Source: Actinomycetota bacterium (GTDB taxonomy: Bacteria > Actinomycetota > Actinomycetes > Streptosporangiales > Streptosporangiaceae). Taken from it: DNA of 64,000 nucleotides. Position 1 is the first letter of the stretch. Each line of letters starts with the position of its first letter. The DNA lies in the NCBI GenBank assembly GCA_021324595.1, contig JAJPIV010000128.1, positions 1 to 64,000 on the forward strand, given 5' to 3'. A program made the translations under genes and the position numbers. This document shows positions 1 through 9,970 of the stretch, piece after piece. The notes under the pieces were generated by a model that made no database searches, was not told the origin of the DNA, and saw nothing but the letters and a program-made list of their open reading frames with translations.

Positions 1-105
1 CCCGGCCACCACCAGAGCTGGTCAGACTGGCGCCGCGCCCACCAGGCCACCGCTCGCCGCAGTCACTACAAACGCCGGATCAAAGATCACGGCCTGTCGC
101 TGTAG
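1..105 (+). pseudogene. C-terminal fragment of a probable IS transposase (runs off left edge)
   Basis: Frame from nt 4 reads GHHQSWSDWRRAHQATARRSHYKRRIKDHGLSL* (stop TAG 103-105); the WSxWRRxHQxxARxxHYxRR pattern resembles C-termini of actinobacterial IS transposases. May simply be the end of an intact gene outside the window. Confidence 0.5.
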
Positions 106-536
106 TAATAGGTGGCGAGCGCGGCGCAATACCCCGCCGAGGCGCATGAGATGCCGTAGAAGCGGCTGTAGGGCGCGCGGGCGAGGACAGGCGGGCCGGC
201 TGACCACCGGCCCGCCGCGTAGGTGAACGGGTGGCCGTGCTCGTCGATGGCCGCGCAGAACCCTTCCGAGGGGCACGACACGGTGCTCAGCCCGACGCTG
301 CCCGCCGGGACCTCCAGCCGCCGCCCTGCCGACCACCGCCCGCCCGAGCACGCGCAGGCGTAGCCCGCGTCATCCACGGCCACGCAGAACCGGATGGCCG
401 GGCACGAGATGGAGTTCAGGCCCGGCGGGCTGGCGCCCCGGTCGGCCCAGCGCAGCCCCGTGGCAGGCGGGGAAGCCGATCGGGAGCACGCGACGACGGT
501 GAAGACGGCCGCGGCCACCGCGGCCGGCAGCATCAC
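87..536 (-). CDS. Lipoprotein-like secreted protein with SC-x4-FC-x-AVD repeats, apparently C-terminally truncated
   Basis: 149 aa; hydrophobic N-terminus with VACS lipobox-like motif; repeats ISCPAIRFCVAVDDAGY, VSCPSEGFCAAIDEHGH, ISCASAGYCAALA. Confidence 0.65.
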   Translation of the reverse strand: MMLPAAVAAAVFTVVACSRSASPPATGLRWADRGASPPGLNSISCPAIRFCVAVDDAGYACACSGGRWSAGRRLEVPAGSVGLSTVSCPSEGFCAAIDEHGHPFTYAAGRWSAGPPVLARAPYSRFYGISCASAGYCAALATYYYSDRP

Positions 537-783
537 CGCGGTCCTCCGGCGCGGCCGCCAGGCCCGGGCGCGCGCCGCGCCGCGCCCGCTGATCTTGGGT
601 GTCGCGGATCACGCGCGCGAGGGTACGTCGGCCAGCCGAACGGCGCGCTACCAGCGGGCCAACGCTCGCTGAACTGACGCCGGCCCGGGCGGGCCCGGCG
701 GTGACACGCGCTCACGGTACCGGCCACCGCCGAGCCGCGTTCCGGAGGCCAGGGGGCTTTCCCGCTCGCGGTACGATCCGCCT

Positions 784-2913
784 ATGCGTTCCGGCGGGAG
801 CGACCTTCGCCCGCTACCTGCACCGCGCGGGCGGATGACGGGCGCCGTGGTCCCCGTCGTGGCGATGGCCCTAGCCGCCGCCTGCGCCGCGCCACCGGTG
901 CTGGCGGCGGCGCGGGGGGGCATCCGGCCAGCCGGCAGTCGGGCGCCTGCGCGGCCGGCGGCCGCCGGGGCCACCCTCCGCCTTGGCCGGGTCATCCTCC
1001 GCGCGTGCCAGTCCAGGCCGCTGGCGTACTGCGGCCACATCCGCGTACCCCTCGATTACTCGTCCCCGGCGAGCCCGCTGATCAGGATCGGCTTCCGCTG
1101 GGTTCCCGCCGCCGGCCGGCCGGCCGGAACCGTGCTGGCCGTCGAAGGCGGCCCCGGCTATTCCTCGATCGGCACTCAGCCGCAGTACCTGGCCATGCTC
1201 GGCCCGCTGCGGGGCAGCCGCAACCTGCTCATGGTCGACCTTCGCGGCACCGGCACGTCCACGCCGGTCAACTGCCCGCGCCTGGAGCGCTTCCGCGGCA
1301 TCGGCCAGTACGGGCCCCGGTTCAACGCTGCGGTGGCCGCATGCGGCCGCATGCTCAACCACACCTGGCGTTACCGTGACGACGCGCCAGGCGGCGGCGG
1401 CTGGGTCCGCGCGTCCGACCTGTTCAACACGGCGTACTCGGCGCGGGATGTGTCCCGCGTGCTCACGGACCTGCGTCTTGGCCGGGTCGACCTGTACGGC
1501 GACTCGTATGGGAGCTGGTTCGCGCAGGCCTTCGCCTCGCGGTACCCGGGCCAGCTTCGCTCGGTGACGCTTGACTCGACCTACCAGGTGCTCAGCCTCA
1601 ACCCGTGGTACGTCACCTCGGTGATCACCGCGCGCCGCGCCTTCGGCGCGGCATGCGCCCGCTGGCCCGCATGCGCGCGCGTCGCCCGCCGCGCCGGGTC
1701 GGGCTGGACGGTCATCGCCCGCCTGGCCCGCCGACTCCGCCAGGCGCCAGTGACCGGGGAGACCACCACGGCCAGCGGGACCCGCGGCCGGCTGACGGTG
1801 AGCCTCATGACGCTGGTCAACCTGGTCAACAACGCGGGCTTCGATCCGGTCGTGTACCGCGACCTTTACGCCGCCGCACTGGCGCTGCTCAGCCACCACG
1901 ACGCGGCGCCGCTGCTCCGGCTGGCGGCGCTCTCGCTGAGCTTCGACGACACGAACTATCCGCTGCCCGAGTTCAGCGACGGCCTGTACTTCGCCGTGTC
2001 CTGTACCGATTACCCGCAGCTGTTCAGCAGGACGGCCCGGCCGTCGGCCCGCGTCCGCCAGTACCGCGCCGCCCTGCGCCGTGAGCCGCCTGAGACGTTC
2101 GCGCCGTTCACGGTCTGGCAGTGGACCAATATGGACCAGTACACCGAGGCCTACAACGCCTGCCTGAACTGGCCGGTGCCCGCTCACCTGTTCCCGCCCA
2201 TAACAAGGCGCCCGCCGCTGGTTCCGGCGCGCCTGCCAGTCCTCATCCTGTCGGCGGACCTGGATTCGCTGACACCGCGCCTCGGCGGCGCCACGCTGGT
2301 CACGCGCCAGATGGGCCCGTCGGCACGCCTGGTGACATTCCCCAATCTCACGCACGTCGCGCTCCAGGACGCGAACGATGCCTGCCCCGCCCTGGTGTTC
2401 CAGCGCTTCTTGCGCGACCCCGGCAATCTCGCCCATGAGAACGTCTCGTGCGCCCCGCACGTCACGCCGATCCACGCGGTCGCGCGCTATCCGAGGCTGC
2501 TCGCCGCCGCCACCCCGGCGAAGCCCAGGCCAGGGAACACGGTCGGCCCGGAGGCGCTCAGGGCCGCGGCGGTGGCTCTGGCGGCCGTCGGCGATGAGAT
2601 CAGCCGGTACGGCGAACTCAGCGGATACCGTGACTGCGGGCTGCGCGGCGGAACGGTGACCTTCGCCGGCGGCCAGACGGTCGTCATGGACTTCCACGGC
2701 GTCCGGTGGGTCATCAACGCCTCCATCGACGGGAAAGCCCGCTGGAACCAGGCCACCGGACTGGTCGTCGCCCGCCTGACGGTGCACCCGGGCAAGGGAG
2801 GGCCCATCCATCTGGTGGCTCGCTGGGACGTGTTCGCCGCGCCCGCTCAGCTCGCCATGATCACCGGCGCGGAAGGAGCGGCGCGGCTGGCCGCTGCCGC
2901 ACCGGCGCCCTGA
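784..2913 (+). CDS. Secreted alpha/beta hydrolase, tripeptidyl aminopeptidase (TAP)-like
   Basis: GGPGYSS oxyanion motif, GDSYGSW nucleophile elbow, C-terminal TAP-like region (LPVLILSADLDSLTP, NLTHVAL); N-terminal signal; a start at 835 is also possible. Confidence 0.85.
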   Translation: MRSGGSDLRPLPAPRGRMTGAVVPVVAMALAAACAAPPVLAAARGGIRPAGSRAPARPAAAGATLRLGRVILRACQSRPLAYCGHIRVPLDYSSPASPLIRIGFRWVPAAGRPAGTVLAVEGGPGYSSIGTQPQYLAMLGPLRGSRNLLMVDLRGTGTSTPVNCPRLERFRGIGQYGPRFNAAVAACGRMLNHTWRYRDDAPGGGGWVRASDLFNTAYSARDVSRVLTDLRLGRVDLYGDSYGSWFAQAFASRYPGQLRSVTLDSTYQVLSLNPWYVTSVITARRAFGAACARWPACARVARRAGSGWTVIARLARRLRQAPVTGETTTASGTRGRLTVSLMTLVNLVNNAGFDPVVYRDLYAAALALLSHHDAAPLLRLAALSLSFDDTNYPLPEFSDGLYFAVSCTDYPQLFSRTARPSARVRQYRAALRREPPETFAPFTVWQWTNMDQYTEAYNACLNWPVPAHLFPPITRRPPLVPARLPVLILSADLDSLTPRLGGATLVTRQMGPSARLVTFPNLTHVALQDANDACPALVFQRFLRDPGNLAHENVSCAPHVTPIHAVARYPRLLAAATPAKPRPGNTVGPEALRAAAVALAAVGDEISRYGELSGYRDCGLRGGTVTFAGGQTVVMDFHGVRWVINASIDGKARWNQATGLVVARLTVHPGKGGPIHLVARWDVFAAPAQLAMITGAEGAARLAAAAPAP

Positions 2914-2917
2914 CCCG

Positions 2918-2936
2918 GGCCCGCGACAGCCGGGCC
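2918..2936. terminator. Candidate hairpin between convergent genes
   Basis: GGCCCG-N7-CGGGCC just after the hydrolase stop and before the convergent regulator end. Confidence 0.4.
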
Positions 2937-3045
2937 GGCGATCCGTCAACGAGGGCGGGCGCCACCCACTCCCAGCGCCGCGTGGCCGCGCCGCGAAGTC
3001 GCCGCGGGCTCGCGAGCGCGGCAACCGCCGCCACGCCGGACCAGG

Positions 3046-4953
3046 TCACCCAGCCCAGCGGTGCGCGCCGGCGCGGTGCAACCGGATGGCGAGCCGTATT
3101 TCCAGCGCCCGCTCACCGTCCTGCCAGCCGTCCCCGAGCAGCCGCGTGAGCCGGTCGAGCCGCTGCTTGACCGTGTTCACGTGCACATGCAGAGCGTCCT
3201 TGGCCCTAGTCAGGTTCCCGTTGCTGGCGAAGTAGGCCTCGATGGTGTGCATCAGCTGGCTCCCCCTGCGGCTGTCATAGCTGAGCACTGGGCCGATCGC
3301 GGACTGGATGAACCCGGGAATGTCCTTGCGGTCCGACAACAGCAGGCCCAGGAAGCCCAATTCGCCCGAGGCCGCCGACTCTCCCCGCCGACCCAGCGCG
3401 GTCAGGGCGTCCACGACGCGCCGCGCCTCCCGGTAGGCGGCCGGGATGGCCTGCGGGCACCCTGGGACGAGCGCCGATCCCGCGGTCACCGGCCGGCCGG
3501 CCGCCGAGTTCAGCGCCCCGGCGGCCTCCCGCACGACCCTGGCGGCATCGGTCCCCGGCAGCAGCAGCACCGCGACGCCATCCTGCTCGGCCGCCAGGCC
3601 GTGCCGTGTCGCGGCCAGGTGCGCCACGGCCGGCCGGAGCCGCGACCTGCTCGCCTCGTCCGCGTGGGCCACGATCAGGATGTGCGGCTGGCTGAGGTCG
3701 GCCCCCAGCCGAAGTGCCCGGCCGCGGAGTGAGTCGCTGTCGTGCTGCGGGGCGGCGAGCAGGTCGCTCAGCAGCTCGCCGCGCACGCGGTGCTCGGCCT
3801 CGGTGACCGACCGGCGCAGCAGGAGCAGGAGAGCGGTCACCATGGCTGCCCGCTCCAGGATCAGCTGGTCGGTCGCGGGCAGGATGTGCCCGGCCCGCAG
3901 GACCAGGGTGCCCAGGTGCTCCGATCCGGCGGTCGCGGGCACGGTCCACAGGTTTCCGGTGCGCACCGCGTGGCCGACCGTCCGTGACCTGGCCGCGGCC
4001 CTGCGCAGTATCTTCTCGGACGCCAGGGATGACCCGCTCTCCGCGAGCGGGGAGTCGTCGGCGTCCAGGATGATCACGCTGCTGCCCAGGACGTCGGCGA
4101 CGGCGTGCGCCACATCCTCGGCCCTGCCGCCCGCGAGCACGAGCTCGGTGAACCGGCGGTGGGCCTGTGAGGTGCGCTCCACCGCCGCGCTCTGCTCCCG
4201 GATGAGCGCGTTGGCCGCGCTGAGCTCGGCGACGGCAGCCCTAGCCTCCTCCAGCAGGTTCGCCGCGTCGATCGCCACGGCGGCGTGCGCGGCGAGAGAG
4301 GACAGCAGGGACACCTCCGCGGGGTTGAACGTGCGGGGCCGGCGGTCGGCGGCGAACAGCACGCCGATGACGCTGTCGCCGAGCATGAGGGGGACGCCGA
4401 GGATCGCCACCAGCCCCTCCTCGACCACCCCCCGGTCGATGGTGGGGGTGTGCCTGAACCGCTCGTCGGTCAGGTACGCCGCGCTCGCGTACGGCGTGGC
4501 CCGCTCGGCCACCAGGCCGCCGAGCCCTTCACCCATGCCGAGGCGCAGCTGCTGGAAGAACCGCGAGACTGAGCCCGAGGTGACCCGCATGTAGGTGTCG
4601 CCCCGGGCGGGGTCGTGGAGCGTCATGTAGGCGACGTCGGCTCCCAGGAGCAGCCGGGCGCGGCGGACAATGGCCCGCAGCACTGAATCCAGGTCGTGCA
4701 GGGCCGCCAGGTCGCTGGCCGTCTCGAAGAGCGCGGCCAGCTCCGCCTCCCGGCGGCGGCGCTGATCCAGCTCGTCGCGGACGCGCAGCGCGATCAGCTT
4801 CACGTCCTCGAGCTCAGCCAGCTGAGCGGATGTCGCGCCGCGAGCCTGCGCCCTCGCCAGCGGGCGCTCGAAGTCCGCTGCCGGGGCCTCGCGGTCCAGC
4901 AGTAGCAGGAACTCGCGGCAACGGGCCAAGAGGGACGAGTCGTCCATGGCCAC
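3046..4953 (-). CDS. GAF-domain PucR/CdaR-type helix-turn-helix transcriptional regulator
   Basis: GAF-like region (VAYMTLHDPARGDTYMRVTSG...GVLFAADRRPRTF) and C-terminal PucR HTH (YFASNGNLTRAKDALHVHVNTVKQRLDRLTRLLG). Confidence 0.85.
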   Translation of the reverse strand: MAMDDSSLLARCREFLLLLDREAPAADFERPLARAQARGATSAQLAELEDVKLIALRVRDELDQRRRREAELAALFETASDLAALHDLDSVLRAIVRRARLLLGADVAYMTLHDPARGDTYMRVTSGSVSRFFQQLRLGMGEGLGGLVAERATPYASAAYLTDERFRHTPTIDRGVVEEGLVAILGVPLMLGDSVIGVLFAADRRPRTFNPAEVSLLSSLAAHAAVAIDAANLLEEARAAVAELSAANALIREQSAAVERTSQAHRRFTELVLAGGRAEDVAHAVADVLGSSVIILDADDSPLAESGSSLASEKILRRAAARSRTVGHAVRTGNLWTVPATAGSEHLGTLVLRAGHILPATDQLILERAAMVTALLLLLRRSVTEAEHRVRGELLSDLLAAPQHDSDSLRGRALRLGADLSQPHILIVAHADEASRSRLRPAVAHLAATRHGLAAEQDGVAVLLLPGTDAARVVREAAGALNSAAGRPVTAGSALVPGCPQAIPAAYREARRVVDALTALGRRGESAASGELGFLGLLLSDRKDIPGFIQSAIGPVLSYDSRRGSQLMHTIEAYFASNGNLTRAKDALHVHVNTVKQRLDRLTRLLGDGWQDGERALEIRLAIRLHRAGAHRWAG

Positions 4954-5156
4954 ATTCTGCCGCCTCCCGAAGACCTTCAGTATCGGTTCCAGCCATATCT
5001 TTCAGGCCAAGTACGTTGTTCATCGCCATATCAGGTCGGCAGGTGGTCACCTAGCGTTCACCGTCATGGAAGCCAGCTCACCAGGACGGCACATCCCGGG
5101 GCGGCACGTCCCCGCCACCGCGGCTCGCGGCGCGCCGCCCGAGGGACAGGTGTGAC

Positions 5157-6398
5157 ATGAGACACGCGAGAATTCTTTCCGCCATGGCCGCGGCCTCGCT
5201 GATTGCCGGCGTGGCGGCATGCGGCAGCTCCGGCCCCTCTCCCAGCGCGGGGCGCGGGCCGGTCACCATCGGCGAGTCCACCACGCTGTCGGGTGCGATC
5301 GCCGAACTCGGCCAGAGCGGCCTGCAAGGAGTGCAGCTCGCAGTGGCCGACATCAACGCGCACGGCGGGCTGCTGGGGCACAAGGTGAAGGTGGTCAGCG
5401 CCGACGACGCCGCGACCCCCGCCACGGGCGCCTCCAACGTCCGGTCGATGATCCTCAACGATCACGCCGTGGCAATCTTCGGCCCGGTGTCGAGCGCGGT
5501 CGCGGCGGCGGAGGAACCGCTGGCGGCCGAGTACAAGGTGCCGATCTTCTTCCACACCTCCAATGACATCAACCTGATGGGGAAGGGCTTCACCAAGTAC
5601 GCGTTCCAGGTCGTCCCCAACACCGTCATGGAGTCGCGGGCGGCGGCCGACTACCTCGCGAAGCAGTCGGGCGGCAAGCCGATCACCATCGCCACCTTCG
5701 CTCCCGCGTACAGCTTCGGGTATGACACGGTCAGCGGCTTCCTGACCGCGCTCAAGGACCTGCATGTCCACTACAAGCTGGTCGCGCAGGAGTTCCCTCC
5801 GCTGGAGGCCCCGAACATCTCCGCCTACCTGTCCAAGATCGTGACCGCCAGGCCGCAGTACCTGTTCAACGCGCAGTTCGGCGGCGACTTGGTCACATTC
5901 ACCAAGCAGGCCGCCGGGTACGGCCTGTTCGCCAAGACGAAGGTCATCGCGATGTACGACTCGCCCGTGCTCGAGGCGCTCGGGTCCAGCGCGCCCGCCA
6001 GCGCGATCGGCTTCGATCGGGCCCCGTTCTGGGCGATCCCTGGCCTGGGCGCGTTCAACAGGGAATTCCATGCCAGGTACGGGGCCTGGCCGTCGGAGTG
6101 GGCGATCCTGGCCTACACCGCCGTGCAGACCTGGGCCTACGGCGTCAAGCGGGCGCACAGCTTCGGCGGCGACGCGGTGTCGGCGGCGCTGGCCGGGGCC
6201 ACCGTGCCGACGATCCGCGGCGACATCACGATCCGGGCGTGCGACCACCAGGCCGAGATTCCCGAGTACGTCGGCGTCGTCGCGAGCAAGCCCGATCCCT
6301 CCTATGGCGAGATCCTGTGGGATCCCTCGTCACTGTTCGCCGCCCCGTTCGCCACCATCGACCTGTCGTGCGCGCAGGTCGAGGCGCTGCGCGGCTGA
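5157..6398 (+). CDS. Branched-chain amino acid-type ABC transporter substrate-binding lipoprotein
   Basis: Lipobox VAACGSS; Peripla_BP/LivJ-like GPVTIGESTTLSGAIAELGQSGLQGVQLAVADINAHGGLLGHKVKVV. Confidence 0.9.
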   Translation: MRHARILSAMAAASLIAGVAACGSSGPSPSAGRGPVTIGESTTLSGAIAELGQSGLQGVQLAVADINAHGGLLGHKVKVVSADDAATPATGASNVRSMILNDHAVAIFGPVSSAVAAAEEPLAAEYKVPIFFHTSNDINLMGKGFTKYAFQVVPNTVMESRAAADYLAKQSGGKPITIATFAPAYSFGYDTVSGFLTALKDLHVHYKLVAQEFPPLEAPNISAYLSKIVTARPQYLFNAQFGGDLVTFTKQAAGYGLFAKTKVIAMYDSPVLEALGSSAPASAIGFDRAPFWAIPGLGAFNREFHARYGAWPSEWAILAYTAVQTWAYGVKRAHSFGGDAVSAALAGATVPTIRGDITIRACDHQAEIPEYVGVVASKPDPSYGEILWDPSSLFAAPFATIDLSCAQVEALRG

Positions 6399-6405
6399 GC
6401 ACCGC

Positions 6406-7284
6406 ATGATGCCCACCGCGATCATCGACACCGTGGGGGTGCTGAGCACGGCCGGCGCGCTGTTCATCGTGTCGGCCGGGCTCACCCTCGTGTTCGGCGC
6501 GATGCGGCTGATCAACATCGCCCACGGAAGCTTTTACATGTACGGCGCCTTCCTGCTCACGACCATCGCCGGGGCCGGGACCGGACTCCGGTTCTGGCTG
6601 GCGGTGGTGGCGGCGACGATCGTTGTGGCGCTGATCGGGGCAGCGGTGGAACTGGTGATCATGCGGCGCGTCTACGATTCCGAGCACCTCACCCAGCTGA
6701 TCGCCACCTTCGGGTTGTTCCTGATCTTCGCTGACCTGGCGCTGCACTTCTGGGGCGACAACAGCAGGACGGCGAATCCGCCTGCGGCGTTCGCGGGCCA
6801 GGTGGCCATCGGCGGAGCCGTATTCCCGGCCTATGACCTGGTGGTGATCGCAGCCGCGGTGGCGGTCGGCCTGGGCCTGTGGGTTCTGCTGCAGCGCAGC
6901 GGCCTCGGCTGGCGCATCCGGGCGGCCGTCGAGGATCCCGAGACCCTCCAGGCGGGCGGCACCAATCTGCCCCTGCTCCGGACGGGCATGTTCACCATGG
7001 GAGCCCTCCTGGCCGGGCTCTCGGGGGCGATCGTCGCCCCGCAGGTCGCGGTGGCACCCGGCATGGACAGCTCGATCGTGGTCGCGGCGTTCATTGTGGC
7101 CATCATCGGAGGGCTCGGGTCGGTGCCCGGGGCGGCCCTCGGCGCGCTCATCATCGGCGCCGCGGAGACGATCGGGACGATCGTGGCCCCGACCTGGGCC
7201 TCCAGCTTCATCTACCTGGCCATGATCGCCGTGCTGGTGGCCCGGCCGTCCGGCCTGCTCGGCATTCCGGAGCGCCGCCAGTGA
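6406..7284 (+). CDS. livH: Branched-chain amino acid-type ABC transporter permease (LivH family)
   Basis: ATG 6406 in frame with listed ORF 6070-7284; MMPTAIIDTVGVLSTAGALFIVSAGLTLVFGAMRLINIAHGSFYMYGAF is LivH-like. Confidence 0.88.
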   Translation: MMPTAIIDTVGVLSTAGALFIVSAGLTLVFGAMRLINIAHGSFYMYGAFLLTTIAGAGTGLRFWLAVVAATIVVALIGAAVELVIMRRVYDSEHLTQLIATFGLFLIFADLALHFWGDNSRTANPPAAFAGQVAIGGAVFPAYDLVVIAAAVAVGLGLWVLLQRSGLGWRIRAAVEDPETLQAGGTNLPLLRTGMFTMGALLAGLSGAIVAPQVAVAPGMDSSIVVAAFIVAIIGGLGSVPGAALGALIIGAAETIGTIVAPTWASSFIYLAMIAVLVARPSGLLGIPERRQ

Positions 7285-8423
7285 CCGTCGCGAGGCAGGT
7301 CCTCCAGGCCGTCGCGCGGGCCGCCGCGGGCGCCCGCCGCGTCCGCGCGAGCCAACCCGGCGGCGCCCTGGCGCCGCCCGCCGCCAGGGCCACCGGGCTG
7401 GCCGGCGTCGCTGCCGTACTGGTGGCCTTCGGATTCCTGCTCGGCGCCAGCAGCCTGCTCACCCTTGAGGAAGCGGTCGGGCTCGCCCTGTTCGCGGTGG
7501 CGACCAACCTGCTGGTCGGCTACGCAGGCCTGGTTTCGTTCGGCCAGGCCGCCTTCTACGGCCTCGGCGCCTATACGGTCGCGCTTAGCTGGCAGCACTA
7601 CAACTGGCCGTTCTGGCTCACGTTCACGCTGGCACCCGTGCTGGGGGGAGCCGCCGCTTTCCTCGTGGGCCTGGTGGCCCTCCGCGCGCGGTTCCTGTAC
7701 TTCGCCTTGCTGACCCTGGCCTTCTCGCAGCTCTTCTACGAGATCGCCGAGAACCAGTACCACTTCACCAGCGGCGCCAACGGCGTCTTCGGTCCCATGG
7801 TGCCGTCGGCGCTCGCGCAACCGCGGGCCGGGTACTTCTTCGTTCTCGCGGTGGTGGCCGCCTGCCTGGCGATCCTGTGGAAGGTGACCGCGTCGTCGTT
7901 CGGGTTGACGCTGCGGGCCATCAGGGAGAATCGCGCCCGGGCCGAGGCGCTGGGGATCAACGTCTTCCGTCAGGAGCTGATCGCCTTCGTGATCTCCGGG
8001 GTGTTCTGCTCGCTCGCCGGAACGCTGTTCGTGGTGTACAGCCAGTCCGCGTATCCCGAACTGCTGGACTGGCAGCAGTCAGGATACGCGGTGTTCATGG
8101 TGGTCATCGGCGGCATGTTCACATTCCTCGGCCCAGCGCTGGGAGCCGTCATCTACACGGTGGGTCAGCAGTTCCTCATCAGCCGGACGGCGGATTGGCA
8201 GCTAATCCTCGGCGCGGTGCTGCTGCTCATCGTCTTGTTCCGCCCCGACGGCCTCGCCGGGCTCGCCGACTCGGCGGCCCGCTGGCTGGCTCAGCGCGTT
8301 CCCGCCGTCATGCGCCGCGGGGCGCCTGGCAGCAAGGCCCCGCCGCGGGTGGCTCCGGTGGCGTCAGCCTCGGAAGGTGAACCTCAGCATGCCGCGAGAG
8401 TGCCCGGTGACGAGCGCGAATAG
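7281..8423 (+). CDS. livM: Branched-chain amino acid-type ABC transporter permease (LivM family)
   Basis: GTG 7281 overlaps the livH stop by 4 nt; LVGYAGLVSFGQAAFYGLGAYT motif. Confidence 0.88.
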   Translation: MTVARQVLQAVARAAAGARRVRASQPGGALAPPAARATGLAGVAAVLVAFGFLLGASSLLTLEEAVGLALFAVATNLLVGYAGLVSFGQAAFYGLGAYTVALSWQHYNWPFWLTFTLAPVLGGAAAFLVGLVALRARFLYFALLTLAFSQLFYEIAENQYHFTSGANGVFGPMVPSALAQPRAGYFFVLAVVAACLAILWKVTASSFGLTLRAIRENRARAEALGINVFRQELIAFVISGVFCSLAGTLFVVYSQSAYPELLDWQQSGYAVFMVVIGGMFTFLGPALGAVIYTVGQQFLISRTADWQLILGAVLLLIVLFRPDGLAGLADSAARWLAQRVPAVMRRGAPGSKAPPRVAPVASASEGEPQHAARVPGDERE

Positions 8424-9231
8424 CGGCGCCGGAGCGGCCGCTCCTCCGCCCGGCCCGGCGCCAGTTCCCGTCCTGCTTGAAGCTCGGCGCCTGGTCCGCG
8501 ACTTCGGCTCGTTCCGCGCGGTGAACGACGTGAGCCTGCGCGTGGCGGAGGGCACCATCCACTCGGTGATCGGGCCCAATGGCGCCGGAAAGACGACGCT
8601 CTTCCGGCTGCTGACCGGCATTCACCGGCCCACGTCCGGCAGGGTGCTGCTGGACGGAAGGGACGTCACGGGACAGGCGCCGCACGCCATCGCCCGCCGG
8701 GGGCTCGCTCAGTCCTTCCAGCTCACGACCATCTTTCCCCGCCTCACCGTGCTGGAGTCGGTGCAGGCCGCCATCGTGGCCGCCAGCGGGCACCGCGCCG
8801 ACTTCGTGAGCCGGTTCCACCGTTCCACCGTTCCGGAGGCCATGCGGGTTCTCGGCCGGGTTGGCCTGGCCGATCACGCCCGCACGCTGGCCGGCACTCT
8901 GTCCCACGGCGACCAGCGAGCGCTTGACGTGGCCCTTGCCCTGGCCACCAAGCCCAAAGTGCTGCTCCTGGACGAGCCCACGGCCGGCATGTCCGAGGCC
9001 GAGACCGAACGGACGATCGCGCTGATCGCCGACCTCGTCCGCACCGGGGGTATCACCGTCCTGTTCTCCGAGCACGACATGGACATCGTGTTCGGGATCT
9101 CCGACCGCGTCACCGTGCTCCATCAGGGCCGCGTCATCGCGGAGGGAACCGGCCCGCAGGTCCGCGCGAACGAGGAAGTCACTGCGGTCTACCTGGGCGG
9201 TTCCGGCTGGGGGATGCAACGTGATGCTTGA
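8389..9231 (+). CDS. livG: ABC transporter ATP-binding protein (LivG family)
   Basis: Walker A GPNGAGKTT, Walker B VLLLDEPTAGM; start 8389 chosen for its upstream GGAAGG (8377 GTG alternative). Confidence 0.9.
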   Translation: MPRECPVTSANSGAGAAAPPPGPAPVPVLLEARRLVRDFGSFRAVNDVSLRVAEGTIHSVIGPNGAGKTTLFRLLTGIHRPTSGRVLLDGRDVTGQAPHAIARRGLAQSFQLTTIFPRLTVLESVQAAIVAASGHRADFVSRFHRSTVPEAMRVLGRVGLADHARTLAGTLSHGDQRALDVALALATKPKVLLLDEPTAGMSEAETERTIALIADLVRTGGITVLFSEHDMDIVFGISDRVTVLHQGRVIAEGTGPQVRANEEVTAVYLGGSGWGMQRDA

Positions 9232-9970
9232 GCTCGTCGACGTTCACACCTACTACGGCTCCAGCCACGTCCTGCAGGGCGTGGACCTCACGGTGGGCGC
9301 CGGGGAGGTGGTGGCGCTGCTCGGCCGCAACGGCGCGGGCAAGACGACCACCTTGCGGAGCATCACAGCCCTCACCCGGCCCCGCTCCGGACGCGTCGTG
9401 CTGGCGGGCCGGGACATAACCTCCCGCCCCCCACATGTGATCGCCCGGGCGGGCGTCGCGTACGTGCCCAGCGGCCGCCGGGTGTTCTCGCAGCTGACAG
9501 TCGCCCAGAATCTCGCGCTGGCCGCGCGCGGATGCCCTGGCCGCGCCGGTCCCTGGACCATCCGGCGGGTCTACGACACGTTCCCCGCCCTCGCCGAGTT
9601 GTCGGCGCGCCGCGCCGGCTTCCTGTCGGGCGGGGAACAGCAGATGCTCAAGCTCGGGCGTGCCCTGCTGGCGCAGCCGGACGTGCTCTTGCTCGATGAG
9701 CCAACGGAGGGATTGTCGCCGACCATGGTGGACGCGCTCGGCGGATGGCTGAACCTGCTGCGGAAAGCTGCGCTGAGCGTCCTGCTGACCGAGCAGAGCG
9801 CGGTGTTCGCCCTGCGCCACGCCGACCGCGGCTACATCCTCGAGAAAGGCCGAGTCCGCGCCCACGGGCCGGCCCGGCGAATGATCGACAGCAGGGAACT
9901 GCACGACTTCCTGGGGGTCGGCCGAGGTGGCGATCCGCCGGATGGCTCGGCCACGGAGGGACGGCGATGA
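9221..9970 (+). CDS. livF: ABC transporter ATP-binding protein (LivF family)
   Basis: Walker A GRNGAGKTTT, LSGGEQQMLKLGRAL, VLLLDEPTEGLSP. Confidence 0.9.
   Translation: MMLELVDVHTYYGSSHVLQGVDLTVGAGEVVALLGRNGAGKTTTLRSITALTRPRSGRVVLAGRDITSRPPHVIARAGVAYVPSGRRVFSQLTVAQNLALAARGCPGRAGPWTIRRVYDTFPALAELSARRAGFLSGGEQQMLKLGRALLAQPDVLLLDEPTEGLSPTMVDALGGWLNLLRKAALSVLLTEQSAVFALRHADRGYILEKGRVRAHGPARRMIDSRELHDFLGVGRGGDPPDGSATEGRR

Noticed and set aside
871-3024. 717-aa minus-strand ORF opposite the TAP-like hydrolase
   Set aside because: Antisense artefact; no domain motifs, skewed composition.
5151-5157. TGTGACA at the liv SBP start as a second copy of the 49 kb operator half-site
   Set aside because: Overlaps the start codon and has no matching inverted arm; likely chance.
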